Positions 51,101-62,693 of a stretch of DNA of 64,000 nt are shown here, piece after piece. Made by a program: the position numbers and the translations under genes. Every line of letters starts with the position of its first letter. Positions within the stretch are counted from its first letter, which is position 1. A model generated the notes under the pieces. That model searched no databases, had not been told where the DNA came from, and worked only from the letters and a program-made list of their open reading frames with translations. This stretch comes from Azadirachta indica (lineage: Eukaryota > Streptophyta > Magnoliopsida > Sapindales > Meliaceae): assembly GCA_022749755.1 (NCBI GenBank), contig CM040447.1, forward strand, positions 14,731,087 to 14,795,086, written 5' to 3'.

Positions 51101-51932
51101 ATTTTTCATTTTGGGCATCAGGGTAACGTAAGTATGACCAAAATCAGACAAGTCACCTCCTTTATTTAGCACTTTCAAGCAAACCTTAGCAACATAATCT
51201 CCAACAGTCCATCAGTGTCGCTAAAAAAATCCTGCTGTAAACCCATCAGGCCCTGGCGCTTTGGATGGATGCATATGAAAAAGAGCAGTCTTGATCTCAT
51301 CTGTTGTGAATTTCTTTTCTAAAATCATATTCATGTCAACACTCGCCCTTTCTTTCATATACTACAGAACAAAATGCAGACAAGACTGCTCGATTGTTAA
51401 GTTTGATATATACGTAACGAAAACTATGAAAACGATTCAAAACTTAATTCTATGCATATAATTTGTATTATTAGCTCTTAATCAGAGGTGTCTTTGTTAT
51501 ATTGCCGAACCCTTTTACAGGCTAGCTACAGTTACCTATTAACACCTGCATGCAACAGCATGCTTTATTAAAATGTAACTGTTAATCTGATGTGGATCGA
51601 TCAGTGAACACAGCTATATATATAGGGTAGAAGAAGATTATACCCAAACTGCGCTGTTAGTGTTGGCTGCCTGACTATGTATAAATATATAATAAAGAAA
51701 AATATTTACATACAAACTTACTTTAACTTGTGAGAGTATAAATCAATTTTTTTAATTTAATTTAATTTAAATTTTACATAAATAAATAATGAGTTTATAA
51801 ATGAGTAGATAGTTCTATAAAAAAAAACTAATTTTTGAAATTGAAAATTCTCATTCTCATTTAAGTAACAAATATATATATATATATATATATACACGTG
51901 GATTAGGATTTGGTATTATTATAGATATGGGA
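48144..51932. repeat. Duplicated segment, copy 1 (interrupted by a LINE)
   Basis: Left arm 48144-48474 matches 59839-60168, and right arm 51388-51932 matches 60161-60665, in the same order and orientation at high identity. Small differences include extra bases in this copy near 51508 (CCGAACCCTTTTACAG) and 51642. The match starts at ACAAATYAATGAC and stops after GATATGGGAA. The arms are non-coding, AT-rich with AT microsatellites. Together without the LINE they are about 0.87 kb. Confidence 0.9.
48475..51387 (-). mobile_element. 5'-truncated, decayed LINE (non-LTR retrotransposon)
   Basis: The element lies on the minus strand: its poly(A) tail is the T run at 48473-48494, and it ends near 51387. 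The target duplication is GCTCGATT at 48467-48474 and 51388-51395; the paralogous locus at 60161-60168 has one uninterrupted GCTCGATT. Reading 5' to 3' in the element: HPSKAPGPDGF (near 51270), PVSLCSIIYKIITK, LDNSKAYDRIEFSFL, LKQGCPLSPYLF, the catalytic box as FANDSLIF, then NYLGL..WKTRFFSIGGKEILIKAV, a zf-RVT domain (CPRCHKEKEDTYHALVGC) and an RNase H-like end (CNMAADKLAKLAL). The endonuclease domain and most of the 5' half are missing. Several stops and frame changes exist, and the YADD-type box has Asn in place of the first catalytic Asp, so it is dead. Confidence 0.93.
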
Positions 51933-52431
51933 AGGGGTATTATCAGTTTGCTCTCCTGAGGTATCTCATTTTATCAATAATATGCTTGAGATTGGAAAAT
52001 AGGCAATGTCCTCCCCTCTTAAACGACATTCTGTTAGTGTGTTTAACAGATTCAAATGCAATTACAAAAATAACCTTTTAATACCTGCAAAAAACTTGAA
52101 AGTAGCAACACAATTTGTAATGTGAGTTGTATGAACAGTGAGAAGGGGTGTGCATGAGAAGAAAGTACAATGACAGAAATAAAATGAATTAAACCTTCCA
52201 AGAGCTTAACAAGACCTGGTGAAAATTGAAATAGACCGTTGGAGAAGGTCAGTTTACCTCCAACGGTCAAGAATAGATTAAAAGGTTCATTATAAAACCA
52301 ACCTATGGCCATAAAGCTTTAACACATATCCTCATCCTTTATATCACCACTTAAAACTATAAAACTTGCAAAGAAAAATCATGTGATCTTCTTCAAATGC
52401 AGGGAGCAGCATCAATGGAGGTGTGCTTCGT

Positions 52432-52788
52432 ATGCGTAATAGGCAATGCATGTGTGGAGAAAAAGCAACAATCAAAGTGTCTGAAATTAGTGAAAATCCC
52501 AATAAAATATACTTTGTTTGCCAAGCAAGGAAGTGCTCTTTCTTTGAGTGGTGGAGACCAAGTGAAGATGAATACATGCAAAGCAATACACAAAGCTACC
52601 ATGATGATAACTTAGAAAGGTTGGTCGAAAATTTAAAGCAAATTTCTAGAGAAATGATGCAGACTACATACAACATGCAGATGTATGGAAATGGGCAGAA
52701 TGAAATAAAAATGGTTATGTTAATGAATGTTTTATTTTTCTTTGCCTCAATATGTAATCTTATAGTAGCTACAATAGTTAGGAAATAA
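52432..52788 (+). CDS. GRF-type zinc-finger protein, transposon-associated
   Basis: 118 residues from the ATG at 52432; the frame is open a little further upstream but without ATG. Residues 4-45 form a GRF zinc finger: CMCGEKATIKVS, then IYFVCQARKCSFFEWW, with Cys pairs and the FFEWW end. A Gln/Met-rich helix follows (LVENLKQISREMMQ), and the C-terminal 25 residues are hydrophobic (MLMNVLFFFASICNLIVAT), likely a membrane anchor. GRF fingers bind single-stranded nucleic acid in other proteins. Short GRF proteins of this shape are numerous in plant genomes, often beside Mutator-like transposases, as here, in convergent orientation. It may be a captured or accessory transposon gene; its intact frame contrasts with the broken transposase. 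Confidence 0.7.
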   Translation: MRNRQCMCGEKATIKVSEISENPNKIYFVCQARKCSFFEWWRPSEDEYMQSNTQSYHDDNLERLVENLKQISREMMQTTYNMQMYGNGQNEIKMVMLMNVLFFFASICNLIVATIVRK

Positions 52789-53849
52789 AAGATGTTAACA
52801 TGAAATGCTTAATGATTTTATGTATGATGATTCTATTTGTGCACCTAATATTTATGCACTTAATAATGCTGATGCACTAAATCATAAATAGAGTAACCAA
52901 AGTAGAATGGTTCTAAAGCTTGTAATGCTTATAATAACAATAACATACATCTTAGTAGCAAACACTTTAAAATGAAGGTTATATACAGCACTTCAAACTA
53001 TACAATAATATCAAATTTAACATTTCAAATTAACACTTCACAAGTCTCCAATCCAAAAACTTCAAATCTAACACCCCCAATTGATTCCATCAACCTCAAA
53101 CTCAAGTATCAAAACATGCCAATTGTTAGAATAATATCAAATCACCAGTCAAAGGAAAATAAATATAAACTCAGAAATTGATAAGAGCATCATAAGACTT
53201 CAAACTAAACACTTCCCAATTCAAACAAATTCAACACCTTACATCAACACTTCACTCTACCAACTTCTAAACCAACATTCCTTGCACGTGTTATTCCATA
53301 AACTTCAAATTCAACACTTCTAACTTAACATACCAACAGCTAACGTAATATCATAACAATATTTAAAATAAAACAATTCCAAACTCAGTAATATATAAGA
53401 GCATCAGATCAAAAAGTGTTAAATTTCATACGTAAAGTCAGTTAACTTGTTTTCAAAAATACAATCTTCCATAGTTAACTTGATCAAAATATCTGCATCC
53501 TATCAATTGCAAAAATACTGCAGAAAGTCAATCAACACAGTGATTACCATCTTGCAAGATTAACCTTCTGCAATTTTTACAGATCTTGAACAAATTGAAG
53601 AAACCAAAAAAGAACGTTAATAGCAACATCGGTCAAACCATTAACCTGTTTACACACCGATTTTGCATTCACTATGTAATATCATCACCCACATCATCAA
53701 AATTTGGCCAAAAAGTTGAAACTTTCATAAAACCAGGGTTTAAATTCACTTTTGCTGTGTTTGCTGATTAACTTCTCTTGCAAAATAAGTGCTTATTAGA
53801 ATTAACACAATAACTAAATCTAAATCTATATATGATGCATTATTGAAGG

Positions 53850-56630
53850 TTTTTACCTAAACCAAATTGTGAGCCACCAGCAGCATGTTCAATCCCTCCA
53901 AAATCCTATAACATGACATGTAAGTGTTAAAATAAAACCATTTTATCAAAATTTCATAAAGATGCCTTAAAATGCTAAAACAAAGACTTAGAAAAACCTT
54001 ATTCCTATACTTGAATGGCTTTTTCCCCTTCACAGAACCTGAAGCTGATGCTGATTGACAAGTTCTTCGATTATGCCCTAGCTGTTTACACACAACCACA
54101 TCTAACTGCTACACTCTTTTTGATACAAGCAGCAGATTCACCAACCTCTCTTCTTGTCTTTAGTTTTGGTCTACCAGCCTTTCTTTGCGCCAATGGTAGA
54201 TGCAACTCTTCTATGTTCTCAATATTAGGCCATAAAGGCTCATCTAGAATGGGTGTTATTTTGTGAGCATATATCCTTAGAAAATACTCTTGGGTCAAAA
54301 AATAGTGAACATAATCAGCTGCTGGCATCCTCATATAGTTTAGGACCTTCATAGTATTTTTGTAAGGATACCCAAAGAGTTGCCAAAAACCACACTCACA
54401 AATTTTGTTGTCAAGATTAAAAACATAATGAGCTGAGCCCTCTAGTACTTCAAACACTAGTGAAGGGCCATTAATGATATCCAAGAACTTGCTGTTCTTG
54501 TCTGCCTCATCCATCTTTTTTAGCAGTGATGGAGCAATTGGTGAAAGCCACAAAACAACTTCTTGGAACCTTTTCTTCATTTTTTTTCATCATTTTCCTT
54601 CGAATTTCTTCAATCATAGTCAAAATGAGCATCCTTCTATGCTTGTTTATCCAACCATTGAATGATTAAGTAGTGTTCTTTATGTTGTGATCACACTAAT
54701 GCTAGGGTCAAATGCATGTCTTGACCAATGCAAGGCACCAATTTTTTGCAGCCAATCATAAGCTTCTTTGTTGTGAATCTCAATCTCATGCATGGCACTA
54801 TTAAAGTCCCTCATCTTTGTGTTATTTGCTGCCCTCCAAAACAGCATCTTTAGTAGCATAGTTGACCACTTTTGCTTGATATTGGCATATATATGACATG
54901 CACAGAACTTATTTGTTGCCAATAGAAAGTGTTCCACTAACTCTTCTAGCGCACCTTTCTGCCTATCAGACATAAAGCATAATCCCATTTCATTTGCCCC
55001 ACCAATTTGATCATACAAGTGATGTAGAAACCACCCCCAACTATCGTTGTTCTCTCCTTCACATACTCCAAATGCTACGAGATAAATTCCAGCATTTGCA
55101 TTTATCCCTATTGCTGTTAACAATACCCCACCATAAGGGCCCTTCAAGTGAGTGCCATCTAGTGCAACAAAAGGCCTACAACCAACCAAGAATCCAACCC
55201 TCTGAGCCTCAAAACAGATGAAGATCCTGTTGAAGTGGAGTGTTCTTTTTAGAGGACACCTAGTAGACTCAATCACGGCTGCTTAACTAGGGTTGCTTCT
55301 CATCAATATGTTGTCCTATTATGCAGCTTGGCATAGGAGGCTATATGATCCTTTCCAATGTTGCTCAGTGCTTTCTGTTTTGCTCTGTAAAGCTTCAGGT
55401 CAGAACATTCAACCCCATATTTCCTCTTTAACTCATCTCCTACAATACTAATAGGGATGTTAGGTGCTGTCCTAAACACTGTTTTGAATTTGTTGGCAAT
55501 CTATATTGAAGTTGCCTCTCTAACCTTTGTTTCTCTCAAATGTATGTTCATCCTTCAATGATTTTATCTTATAAGTTAACCCATCAAAAGCTGGAGAGGC
55601 ATGAATTCTCTAAGGACAACCTTCTGCAGCACATGTAGCTGTGACTCTGGATTTTTCATTTTTTAGTTTCTTTAAACTAAAACCTTGCTTGATTGCATAC
55701 TCTTTCAATACTGATCTAAACTGATTGACATTATTAAATAACTGCCCTTTTGCATAGCAATGTATTACCATTCGAACCAAGTGGCCTAATTCCTCCTCTA
55801 ATGCAGTTCTAATATCTGCTAGAAGCATCGTCATCAGATTCTGAAGATGTTGTCCTGTGAATGCTCCCAATGTGGTCAGCAACATCAGACCATAGTCCCT
55901 CACTTACATTGTCTGAATCACCATTATTATCAGCCTTTATGCTTTCTTCAGAATCATACGAGTTGATCAGGTGGTTTAGGAAAATATTTTCTTCATCAGC
56001 ATCATCAGCATCAACTTCATCATCTGCCTCAGCTCCAACATTATAAGCAGAAGCTTCTGCCCTATGCTTAAAACCAGCCTCATCACCATCATCTAATCTT
56101 ACAACCTATGTACAATCACTACCATTAATATATCTATCTCCATCATTCTCATCTAAGTCAACATAACTAAACTCCTCTATGTTACCACAATCACCTCTAT
56201 CTTCCCCCTCAACTTCATAATGCATGTCATTACAACCCTCTTGACTAATAACCCTAACTCCACCCTCTACACAATCATTACCTACATGATTAACAGACCT
56301 ATTTTCAGCATACTCAACATAGTCACTAAATTCTTCTTCATCACTCGCATGTACATTGTTAGCATGCTTAACCCTCAAATATAGTGTATCTTCACCTAAT
56401 TCCTCAAATAGTGCTATGATCCCACCTAATTCACCACAATTACCAGCTTCACTGACTTCATTACCTGCAGGAAGCCTAACATAGACCCTAACCTCATCCG
56501 CAGACTTTATTTGCCTCCCACACACTTCTCTTAACTTCCTAATCAATTCCTTCAATGTGAAACTGTTTGAATCAACTTCACCAATGTCAAACTCTTTTCC
56601 TAACACAAAAACAATAACCTTGATAGACAT
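53850..56630 (-). pseudogene. MuDR-type transposase, decayed
   Basis: Minus strand, starting MSIKVIVFVLG at 56630 with the plant MuDR N-terminal domain, then an acidic region. An in-frame TAG at 56106-56108 interrupts it; the same frame continues with acidic residues to a second stop near 55800. The next block (LGHLVRMVIHCYAKGQLFNN, TATCAAEGCP) is in another frame, ending near 55610, and 55300-55600 has further breaks. The DDE core is recognisable at 55276-54680: ALDGTHLKG, MSDRQKG, and a Glu in MHEIEIHNKEAYDWL, with CACHIYANIKQKW between. The SWIM finger at about 54390 (ICECGFWQLFGYPYKNTMK) has lost its second Cys and His. A knuckle-like CKQLGHNRRTC lies near 54070, followed by a possible short last exon at 53905-53850. 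Not functional as it stands. Confidence 0.88.
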
Positions 56631-57254
56631 TTTTGCAATGTATAAGAAAGTCAAATTGAGATAGATATCAATATTGCAAAACAAAAAACATGAAAACCAA
56701 CATTAGTAATAACTATACAAGAACACTGTGATAGAAATTGGTATATATATGAGTGTATAAAATTATTCTCACTAAAAAAAATCAAATATGCCAGTAGCTA
56801 TTAAATAAATAACACAATATGTAGATTGACATGATGTAACAGTTGTAAGAAAACTTTTTGTTTGGATCATAGAATTTCACTTGTTAATGTTTGTTCTTTA
56901 TTTTTAAGTGCGGTGGCTTTTGCCACAATATTCTAATGTGATTGCTTATGCTTTATGAAATGAATTCATGACAATCCTAATTGCAAAAGTTTTTCTCCAA
57001 TGAAAGCGTAGAATATGAAACCTAGATAATGTCTTTTTCTAGGAGAAAATAATTGCATATTTCTATTTCTTTAAACTCTATTTTCTAGAGGAAAAAAAAT
57101 TGTTATTTTGAGCTAAAATATACAGAAAACAACTTTAGAAGAACAACAATTACATGAACATAATTGTTAGAGTTTCTGATAAGGCTATTTTTGTACAAAA
57201 AACAACAGCAAACTTGTTGCATTTTTTTGGATATTTAGTGCCTGAAATAGCAGC

Positions 57255-57418
57255 AAAATTGCTGTAATTTCTGGGCTGTTTTAGTGCACAAGCAGCACCA
57301 AAACAGCAACAAAATTGCTGCAGTTTCTGGGCTGGTTTAGTGCACAAACAGCACCCAAATAGCAGTAAAATTACTGCAATTTCTACCTTGTTTTAGTTCA
57401 CAAACAGCACAAATAGTT
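57255..57418. repeat. 56-bp minisatellite, 3 units (in tandem unit 1)
   Basis: Repeats of the form AAAATTGCTGCARTTTCTGG + GCTGKTTTAGTGCACAAACA + GCACCAAAACAGCARC. Three units, the last merging into flanking sequence at CACAAATAGTTC. Confidence 0.9.
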
Positions 57419-57469
57419 CAATTATTAGTTAAATTTTACTCACATCAACAACACTCACTCAAAATAAAC

Positions 57470-57477
57470 TATATATA

Positions 57478-57508
<31 letters not shown>

Positions 57509-57565
57509 GTATATGTATGTATGTGTATATATGTATGTATGTGTATATATATATATATATATATC
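57470..57565. repeat. TG/TA-rich microsatellite in tandem unit 1
   Basis: Mixed TATG, GTGT and ATAT repeats; unit 2 has only a short AT run at the equivalent place and a (TG)n run at 58836-58863 further on. Confidence 0.9.
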
Positions 57566-58380
57566 ACGACATCAGCTCTATGTATATTATATAGTCAAAA
57601 TTCTTAATATTATTTTCATGAAATTTTGATGTATGTGTGTGTGTAAACAATAAATAAGCATATCAAATAAGCACATGCACTTATGTTAATTACCTAGACA
57701 AGAAGAAACGAAGAACTAAGGTAGCTAGCAAGCTAGAGAGAGATAAATATACAGATCAATCAAAAACTAAAAGCAGAAACAGAACCAAATTAAAATGAAA
57801 TTTTCATAGGAGTAATAACTATATAAGAATACTGTGATAGAAATTGGCATATATATGACTATATAACATTATTCTCGCTAAAAAAATCAAATATACCAGT
57901 AGCTATTAAATAAATAAAGCAATATGCAAATTAACATGATGTAACATTTGTAAGAAAACTTTTTGTTTGTATCATAATATTTCACTTGTTAATGTTTGTT
58001 CTCTATCTTTAAGTGAGGTGGTTTTTTCCACAATATTCTAATGTGATTGCTTATGATTTATGAAATGAATTCATGACAATCCTAATTGCAAAAGTTTTTC
58101 TCCAATGAAAGCTTAGAATATGAAACCTAAATAATGTCTTTTTCTAGGAGAAAATAATTGCATATTTCTATTGCTTTATCCTCTGTTTTCTAGAGAAACA
58201 AAATTGTTATTTTTGGGCTATAATATACAGAAAACAACTTTAGAATAACAGCAATTACACCAACATAATTTTTAGAGTTTCTGATGGGGCTGTGATAAAG
58301 CTATTTTTGTCATAAGACAACAGCAAACTTGTTGCATTTTTATGGATATTTAGTGCCTGAAATAGCTACAAAACAGTGGC

Positions 58381-58699
58381 AAAATTGCTGCAGTTTTTGG
58401 GCTGTTTTAGCTGACAAACAGCACCAAAGCAGTTGCAAAATTACTACAGTTTTTGGGCTGGTTTAGTGCACAAACAGCAGCAAAATTGCTGCAATTTCTG
58501 GGCTAGTTTAGCGTACAAATAGCATCAAAACAGCAGCAAAATTGCTGCAATTTTTGGGCTGTTTTAGCGCACAAACAGCACCCAAACAGCTACAAAATTG
58601 CTGCAGTTTCTGGCCTGTTTCAGTGCACAAACAGCACAGAAACAGTAGCAAAATTATTGCAGTTTCTGCCTTGTTTTAGTGCACAAACGGCACAAATAG
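58381..58699. repeat. 56-bp minisatellite, 6 units (in tandem unit 2)
   Basis: Same repeat as at 57255-57418 but six units, one of them 11 bases short (58437-58481). The last unit ends with the same CACAAATAGTTC junction, showing copy-number change inside the array after the 1.1-kb duplication. Confidence 0.9.
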
Positions 58700-58836
58700 T
58701 TCAATTATTAGTTAAATTTTACTCACATCAACAACACTCACTCAAAATGATATATATATATATATATATATCACGACATCAGCTCTATATATATTATATA
58801 GTCAAAATTCTTAATATTATTTTCATGAAATTTTGA

Positions 58837-58869
<33 letters not shown>

Positions 58870-59838
58870 ATGTGTCAACAATAAATAAGCATATCAAATA
58901 AGCACATGCACTTATGTTAATTGCCCAAATAAGAAGAAAACGAAGAAGTAATGTAGCTAGCTAGCAAGAGATAGATAAATATGCAGATCGATCAAAAACT
59001 AGAAGCAAAAATAGAATCAAATTAAAATGCAATTTTCATAGGAGTAAAAAGAAAGATTAATTGAAAGAAAAAGTATATAATTAATTAAGAGATTATGCAA
59101 TGAACGAAAGAATAGAATAGAATAGAGAGAACACTGACATCAGTCAATATAAAAAGAAACAAACGCTCACCACCATGAACCATCTTTACCATGCACAATA
59201 ATACATTACAAAACTAAACCATACCCGACAAAATGCATAGTGATACCACATACACAGCCATAAATCAATAGCATATTGCCGTTCGCCAACAAAAATCAAC
59301 CTAAATAACACATAATCGTCAAGAAATCAAGAAATATTGAAGTATTCAACATAAACAAACCCACTTAAAAAGCACATATAGAGCACTAAATAAAACAAGG
59401 CTCATCATTTGACTAACCATTGATGAACCAAAAATAAACTTCAACTAACACATGCACATAAAGAAATAGCAAAAAATTAAACCAGAACATACATTTTCGC
59501 AACATCGATTAACAATTGCGATTACCAAACTCACAGAAAATACAAAATAAATTAATTGATAATGTAGGTTTTAAGTACATACTTGATTACATAGAACAAT
59601 CTACTCAAAACCCTTAACAAGAACTAACAGCTCTTCACTTCATTATACCCTGATGCCCAGCACTGTATAGATTTCGCGCCAAATTCAGACGGTAAAATCC
59701 CGCGCTTCATCGATCTAGCTATAGCACCTCTCCCTATCTGTTCTGATAGATAGATTTGACAGATTTTCAGCTCTGTTTCCATTCTTCTCTCTTGGTCGAA
59801 GATTAAACCAACTCAAATGTGAAAATGGCACGTTAATG

Positions 59839-60665
59839 ACAAATTAATGACAAAGTATTCCATAGCTAGCTTTATTTATTTACTTTTTACCTTTACTACT
59901 TATTATTATAATATTATAACTTTGTTTAATTTGCTATGTATATATATATAAATATATATATAGGGTGATAATGATCACTGATCAGATTCGGAGTGTTGGC
60001 ATTGAATTCTTTATTATATTTTATCAAAAAAAGTTCTCTGTTTTGGATTAGAGATATTTTTAATTGATTAAGGATCACAGCTCTACAATTATAATTCAAA
60101 TTAAGGCTGACAGCTCTACAATTGTTGTTATTTTGATGGGACATGCATCCTAGCTACCTAGCTCGATTGTTAAGTTTGATATATATATAACAAAACTATG
60201 ACAACGATTCAGAACTTAGTTCTATACGTATAATTTGTATTATTAGCTCTTAATCAGAGGTGTCTTTGTTATATTGCTAGCTACAGTTACCATTAACACC
60301 AGCATGCAGCAGCATGCTTTATTAAAATGTAATTGTTAATCTGATGTGGATCGATCAGTGAACAAAGCTATATATATATAGGGTAGAAGAAGATTATAGC
60401 TGCCTGACTATATATAAATATATAATAAAGAAAAATATTTACATATATACTTACTTTAACTTGTGAGAGTATAAATCAATTTTTTTTAATTTAATTTAAT
60501 TTAAATTTTACATAAATAAATAATTAGTTTATAAATGAGTAGATAGTTCTATAAAAAAAAACTAATTTTTCAAATTGAAAATTCTCATTCTCATTTAAGT
60601 AACAAATATATATATATATATATATATACACATGGATTAGGATTTGGTATATTATAGATATGGGA
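59839..60665. repeat. Duplicated segment, copy 2 (LINE-free)
   Basis: Matches the arms of copy 1 at 48144-48474 and 51388-51932, with the LINE absent: CTAGCTCGATTGTTAAG at 60159-60175 is continuous. After GATATGGGAA at 60665 the similarity ends. Confidence 0.92.
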
Positions 60666-62693
60666 AAAGCTCTGACACCTTATAATCGCCTCATTATCAT
60701 CCCTAATATATATGTTAATTAAATATATAGCTAGGAGGTGCACAAGTTGGACGGTGTAAGTGCAAACATGTATATTTTTTAATAAATAAACAGAAATTAT
60801 ATTATTCAGTTATTTAGATCTTTCGGGAAAACAATCAATTAAATAAATAAATAAATATAATATTGTTAAGAATTGTATAACATATTCAAATTAACAAATT
60901 AATTAATTTATATGTATAATCATTGTGAAATACTAAATATTAAGAATACTGGGATCTATTTACATATATTCTATATGTGGTAACTCTAAACTCATATATT
61001 GTGTTAAGTATTTTTAAAGAGATTTATGTTAATATAACAATAAAAGCTAAGATAAGATTTATTTGACACATTTTGTATCGCAATAACCTTTTTTTTTTCT
61101 ATTAATGAAATATGTTTTTTTCTTTTTTCTTTTAATTTTTAAAAAGCAAGAAAGTGCAACTAATTAACTGTTTTCTTTTCAAGAGGAACTCACCTCACCG
61201 CTTGTTAAGAAAAAAATAGACAGCAGACAAGGAGTGATTCGTCTTTGTATTATACTTATTAAAGTGTGCCTAAACCTAGGCTAGAAATCCAGGTCCATTA
61301 CAAAACACACAAGTAATGTCTTGCTTTGTGGACATATATGTTATATGCAGCTGCTACATATACATAGTAATTGCAAGCAGGGACCATATCAATTCACAGA
61401 ACAGAACAGGATCGCGTTGTCTTGAGCCACTGCCGCTGTGCCAGCCCAGCTCAACCAAGTTGGGTCCGTTGGTCACCTTAATTTACTCCTAACTCAAACT
61501 TAAACCTTGTAAAGAAAAATAACCCTTATTTTTCGATTGTAGGTAATTAATATAACTAAAAGTTTGTTAATAAAATGGGTAATTGTTACTTACATATATT
61601 ACTTTCATATATTATACGTTTTCTTAAATAAATATAGATCGTTTATGTATATAGGTCTATGGACCAACTTACCGTTATTATATTAATTAAATTTTACCGT
61701 CAGAGTATAAAATGCATGTAAATCAACACTTAAAAGGTATTTTAATAGAAATGGGCAAACTATGTCCTCATTAAGAAATACAAAAGTGGGTACCCCAATG
61801 TTCTATTAGAGAATATTTTATTTAAATTTTCCTAATTGGTAAAAAATTTAGTATATCAATAACCAATGCAATTTTATAATCCAGAAACACATCAACCAGT
61901 CTTTGTATATTATACATTACTCTTAATAAAATATGTATTAAAAAAAAAGGGCCAAGTCAAGCACCCACAACAAAACAAATGATGTGCATTCAATCGAACT
62001 CATTAATATTTATACTTTTCTTAAATGTATATCAAGTAAGCATCAGATTTAACACAATTAACTAAAAAGAAAAGATGTTGGCAAATTCAAAGCCACCGCA
62101 ATAACTAAAACAAACGATGGATTAAGGCAATAAATTAAATATTATTATAAGCCACCTCGGAAATAGCAACAGTTAATTGATTTCCATGAGAATAATATAA
62201 TCAAATTCAGCGCCGTCGTCTTCGTCACCAATATTTTAGTGCATAGGCTAAGGATTGGAGTGCCATCCAATGCCTTTACATTTGTTAATTTAATACTTTA
62301 ACTATGTTGTTATTAAATATGATAACCACCCAATCACGCCTGTTGGTCGGCAGCATTTTAGAGAACCAGACATGGACATAAGAAAGTAGTTTGAACTTGA
62401 TATATATTTATAGCCGAAGCTATCCAATGAGATTCATTTTGTAATTCAAATTAAATAATAGATTGGTTATTATATGTTTAAGTCAAGACAAAAACAAATA
62501 TTTAGATATATATATATATATATATATATATCAACATAGGAAATTGAACAACTTGAAGTTCTCCTTAGCCGGCTCTCCTTAAATTAATAACATTATAATG
62601 TAACACATATGTAGATGCAAATGAATCAAGTATGTTTATGGTCGATCACTAATTATTAATTAATTAATTACGATCAGCAATTGTTCATCTTCC
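60666..62693. other. Intergenic, no gene seen
   Basis: AT-rich. A TATATATTTATAG at about 62402-62414 followed by CCAAT could belong to the HIPP promoter, though 280 bases from its ATG. An (AT)n run lies at 62508-62531 and an ATTA run at 62656-62670. No gene recognised. Confidence 0.55.

Larger units (their letters stand above)
56705..59042. repeat. Tandem duplication of about 1.1 kb upstream of the transposase
   Basis: Unit 1 is 56705-57810 and unit 2 is 57811-59042, head to tail. Both start AGTAATAACTATAYAAGAA and end ATTTTCATAGG. Identity is high throughout (for example ACTTTTTGTTTG and GAAATGAATTCATGACAATC in both). Unit 2 is about 125 bases longer, mainly because its 56-bp minisatellite has more copies. 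It is non-coding and sits before the transposase start, so it may carry promoter function. Confidence 0.92.
51933..59838. mobile_element. Mutator-like element region with two convergent genes
   Basis: The segment between the two duplicated arms. It begins GGGGTATTATCAGTTTGCTC, a sequence of the kind found at plant Mutator-like termini. It contains a GRF zinc-finger frame (plus, 52432-52788), a MuDR-type transposase remnant (minus, 56630 to about 53850) and, beyond the transposase start, a 1.1-kb tandem duplication. No inverted copy of the left end was found before 59838, so the right end is lost, diverged, or the element is of the non-TIR kind. The true boundaries are therefore uncertain; coordinates are those of the unduplicated block. 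Confidence 0.6.

Noticed and set aside
59839..60665. Reading the two duplicated arms as LTRs of one large retrotransposon
   Set aside because: The arms do not begin TG or end CA, there is no primer-binding site, and the interior has Mutator-type rather than gag-pol coding sequence.
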